From contig NW_004443692.1 in NCBI RefSeq assembly GCF_000330505.1, forward strand, positions 171,911 through 235,910: DNA of 64,000 nucleotides. The letters run 5' to 3'. Source of the DNA: Entamoeba invadens IP1. Its lineage: Eukaryota > Evosea > Mastigamoebida > Endamoebidae. The number at the start of each line of letters is the position of its first letter. The stretch's first letter is position 1. Position numbers and translations under genes: made by a program. Positions 61,501 to 64,000 of this stretch are shown here, one piece after another. A model generated the notes under the pieces. That model did not search any database. It was not told the DNA's origin and saw only the letters and a list, made by a program, of their open reading frames with translations.

Positions 61501-63572
61501 CAGGCGTCTCCAATTTTTTCTTTACAGTATTTAGAGATCAAACTGGTATTATTAGTAAATTTTTAGCAAGAAAAAAATAGTTGTCGAATAAAATAGTTTT
61601 TGGTATAATTTGGTTAAGTTATTCCTTAATTGGAATTTAAATTTTCAATTTGGCAAAAATAATTTTTGGTAAAAAGTTATAATAAACTAAAATGTTTTTA
61701 AATTGGGAATAATAAACTTTTTTGAATTGAATTGTTTAATTTTTAATACAAAAAGCAATCCACTACAAACAACAAACATAATTAAAATCATCAATTAATA
61801 CATATTATATATAAACGATGATTGTCAGACCCACTTTTACTGTTAATATATTATAATATCAATGTCAATTTAATATATATATAAAAAACTCAGAGTGTGT
61901 TAAGTGTATTTAACATTTTATTTTTTTTTATTTATAAATTGTAATTATAATGACATGTTGTGGATGTACCACATGTTGTTTCATGTTACTTATTACAATG
62001 ATAAACTCAAACAATAAAAAAATGAAATGTAATTTTAATAAAAATGTGTATTTTTTTATTGTTAACTTTACGACGACAGGGAAATCGATTTAATATTTAA
62101 TGTGCATGTGTGTGAGCCACAAGTCAGAACCCAAAATTGTTGAAACTTATGATATTTTTTCGATTTTCATTTAAGCTTTCTGTTTGGTGTTATATATTTA
62201 CACACTTGAAACTTGTCAAGTTTTATTTTAAGCTGTTTTCAAAATGAAAGTGTAGAAATAAACAGTTGAACCTTATACACCAACTATTGTTATTAAATAA
62301 TTGAAAATTGGCATTTAATGGGTGCTTTTATTTGACTTTAATGAAAGTGTTGTGGTGTTATCCAAATAAACCTGTTTACTGTTGTGTCTTGTAATATGAA
62401 AAATAATAAAATGATTGTCAAGAACAATAATTGTATATAATATTTCACTTATTAGTATTTATAAACAAATAGTTTTTGCATGAAAAATGAGGATATCCAA
62501 GGAGTTACATAACGAAATAAATAATAATTGTTTTTATTTGGTTTTTCTTTTCAACAAAATATTAAACAGATTACTAAAAAAATATAATTAATAATTGAAA
62601 AAACAATGTCATTAAAGGTTGTTATTCAATGTAATTTTTATTTAACAATCAAAGTTATATTAAAAATATCATATATGTGTTATTAAAATATTTAATCATT
62701 TAATCAAGTTGATAACTTTGTTATGTGAATATATGAAAACACTTTATTTTAAAAGTTAATTGATTTGTATTTTTCTGCTTATCAATCAATTATTTTTGTG
62801 TTGCATATCTAAATTTTAAATATTAATATACTAATTTTTATTAAATACAGCTTTTATTGCCAAAAACGTGTGGTATTCACCAAATACATTATTGTTACTA
62901 CCATATTTATTATATATTTACAATATATTGTTAATCGTGTTTTTCCTGTTTTTGGATTAAATATGTCGAGTCTGTGAAACACACACATAATTATTATTTT
63001 CATTTTTAAACTTTTTTGTAATACATCGATGTTATTATTAAACATTCAAAACAACATCAAATATATTAATTGTTGTGTATTGTCTAACCAATGTGTTACA
63101 CTCTTTTGTTGATTTTTGTTATATATTTGGAGCAAGTGCCGCTCAATAGTTAACACCGTTTGTATATATTTGACGTGATTTAAATATGTTATATCAAAAT
63201 GTGAATTCGGTCGAGCAAATAATTCACAAGATAATTATTAAAAAAATAAAATTGATAAAATCGTGTGGATAATTTAAATTGTAAAAAATAAATAAAAAAT
63301 AAATTTGATTTTTTATTCTTTTTCAAAATATGGACATGATTAAATCGTAACAATTAAATTTTTCTGCTTTTTAATTGTTTTATATTTTTTGGTTATTCGA
63401 AGTATTTTTTTGAATAAATAAAATTATGATCACTTATTTTATGGTTTAGAATAATTATGTTTTTAAAAATGAAAAAATATTATTAAATAATAGTTTTTAA
63501 TATATATTTAAATGGTAAAAAATTGATGACGTGGGTATTTTCGAGTAAAAAATGGAGACGCCTGATTGAAAT
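61493..63572. mobile_element. Non-autonomous hAT element with perfect 8-bp target duplication
   Basis: The element is 61501-63564 (2064 bp). Inverted ends are CAGGCGTCTCCA ... TGGAGACGCCTG (perfect 12 bp, followed by T/A-rich similarity). Flanks are perfect direct repeats ATTGAAAT at 61493-61500 and 63565-63572. An 8-bp duplication with CAGGC ends is typical of hAT. There is no transposase, and only short low-complexity frames inside. Its termini do not match the hAT relic at 56.5 kb, whose ends were not found. Confidence 0.9.
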
Positions 63573-64000
63573 TAAAAATAAATCAATTGAAAACAAATCT
63601 TAATTTATATGATTAACCTTACGATTCTTTTTTTTTCTTTTATAAAACATTTTTTTGGAAAAAAAAAATGTTTTGTTAATGAAAACGCCAATACCGTAAG
63701 TGTTTTAATTAAAACATTTCCAAAAATTGAAGAAAAAAAGAAAACCTATAAATTATTGTTTGCGCGATTGGTTTGTTTACTGTTCACAATTCAAAAGAGT
63801 CGCCACAAGTTAAGTTTATTTTGTATATCATATTAAGTTCAAAAAAATTATGTTTTATTTAAAACAGTAACAGTATTGTAAGGTTAAAGCATAAAATACT
63901 CTTGCCATTGACTAGAGCATTTATCTAATTGAAACTTTTATCATCTTTTTGTTATTGTTTTTTGTTATTGTTTTTTGAAATTGTTTACAAATGAGAAGAA
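63573..64000. other. AT-rich end of window
   Basis: A 75-codon Lys-rich frame at 63609-63836 has no recognised features and is probably not a gene. The rest is non-coding. Confidence 0.4.

Noticed and set aside
1..64000. tRNA arrays, rRNA, CRISPR or bacterial-type signals
   Set aside because: No cloverleaf with a GGTTCGANTCC-type arm, no regularly spaced repeats and no ribosome binding sites were seen; the genome is eukaryotic.

Overview
This is an AT-rich (intergenic DNA especially) eukaryotic window from an amoeba of the genus Entamoeba, most likely E. invadens or a close relative. The grounds are: very short introns with the stereotyped donor GTTTGT and usually TAG acceptors (39-170 nt here), compact genes often less than 100 bp apart, a transmembrane TKL receptor kinase with a Cys-rich ectodomain (a family expanded in Entamoeba), a single-domain RNase III, and a dense mix of piggyBac, pogo/Tc1-mariner, hAT and Mutator-like DNA transposons. 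No rRNA, tRNA or CRISPR was found.

Layout. 1-4.3 kb: host genes on the minus strand (V-ATPase subunit H-like, cut by the window edge; RNase III; a formin). 4.9-12.4 kb: a transposon graveyard with two piggyBac transposase relics, a Mutator/FLYWCH-type relic and unidentified coding debris. 13.0-32.9 kb: a host gene block with a Ser-rich small protein, a TFIIB-type zinc-ribbon protein, a TLDc protein, a DENN-LIM protein, an F-box-like protein, a TBC-TLDc protein, SF3A1/PRP21, a multipass membrane protein, a four-exon MFS transporter and a receptor kinase. 33.5-46.5 kb: nested transposons. A Tc1/mariner-type element carrying an Hsp70 gene fragment is split by a 3 kb pogo-like element. Next to it a TTAA-flanked piggyBac-type element contains a mariner MITE, a Mutator-type MITE and an actin fragment. 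48 bp further on is a piggyBac element with a nearly complete transposase. 47-55.5 kb: a second host gene block with a coiled-coil small protein, a SPIN90/Dip1-like protein, a 69-aa spliced gene, an RRM-RD protein, a uracil/hypoxanthine-DNA-glycosylase family protein, a secreted coiled-coil protein, IMP3 and MON1. 55.8-63.6 kb: a dead hAT transposase, a degenerate receptor kinase and a non-autonomous hAT element.

How the genes relate. The host genes are mostly core or cytoskeletal and membrane-traffic functions: MON1 (Rab7 activation), DENN and TBC-TLDc (Rab GEF and GAP type), a V-ATPase subunit, formin and SPIN90-like actin regulators, a splicing factor, an RRM protein and the U3 snoRNP protein IMP3. 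There are no operons; each gene is a separate unit. The TE-rich blocks separate the gene blocks.

Most noteworthy: host gene fragments (Hsp70, actin) inside transposons; U_UUU_UUR heptamers exactly where two unrelated transposases change to the -1 frame; a 439-bp Mutator-type MITE with a perfect 9-bp target duplication sitting 43 bp upstream of a TLDc gene; a DENN-LIM fusion; and several spliced or degraded genes that single-ORF calling would miss. Identifications were made by reading translated motifs, without a database search.
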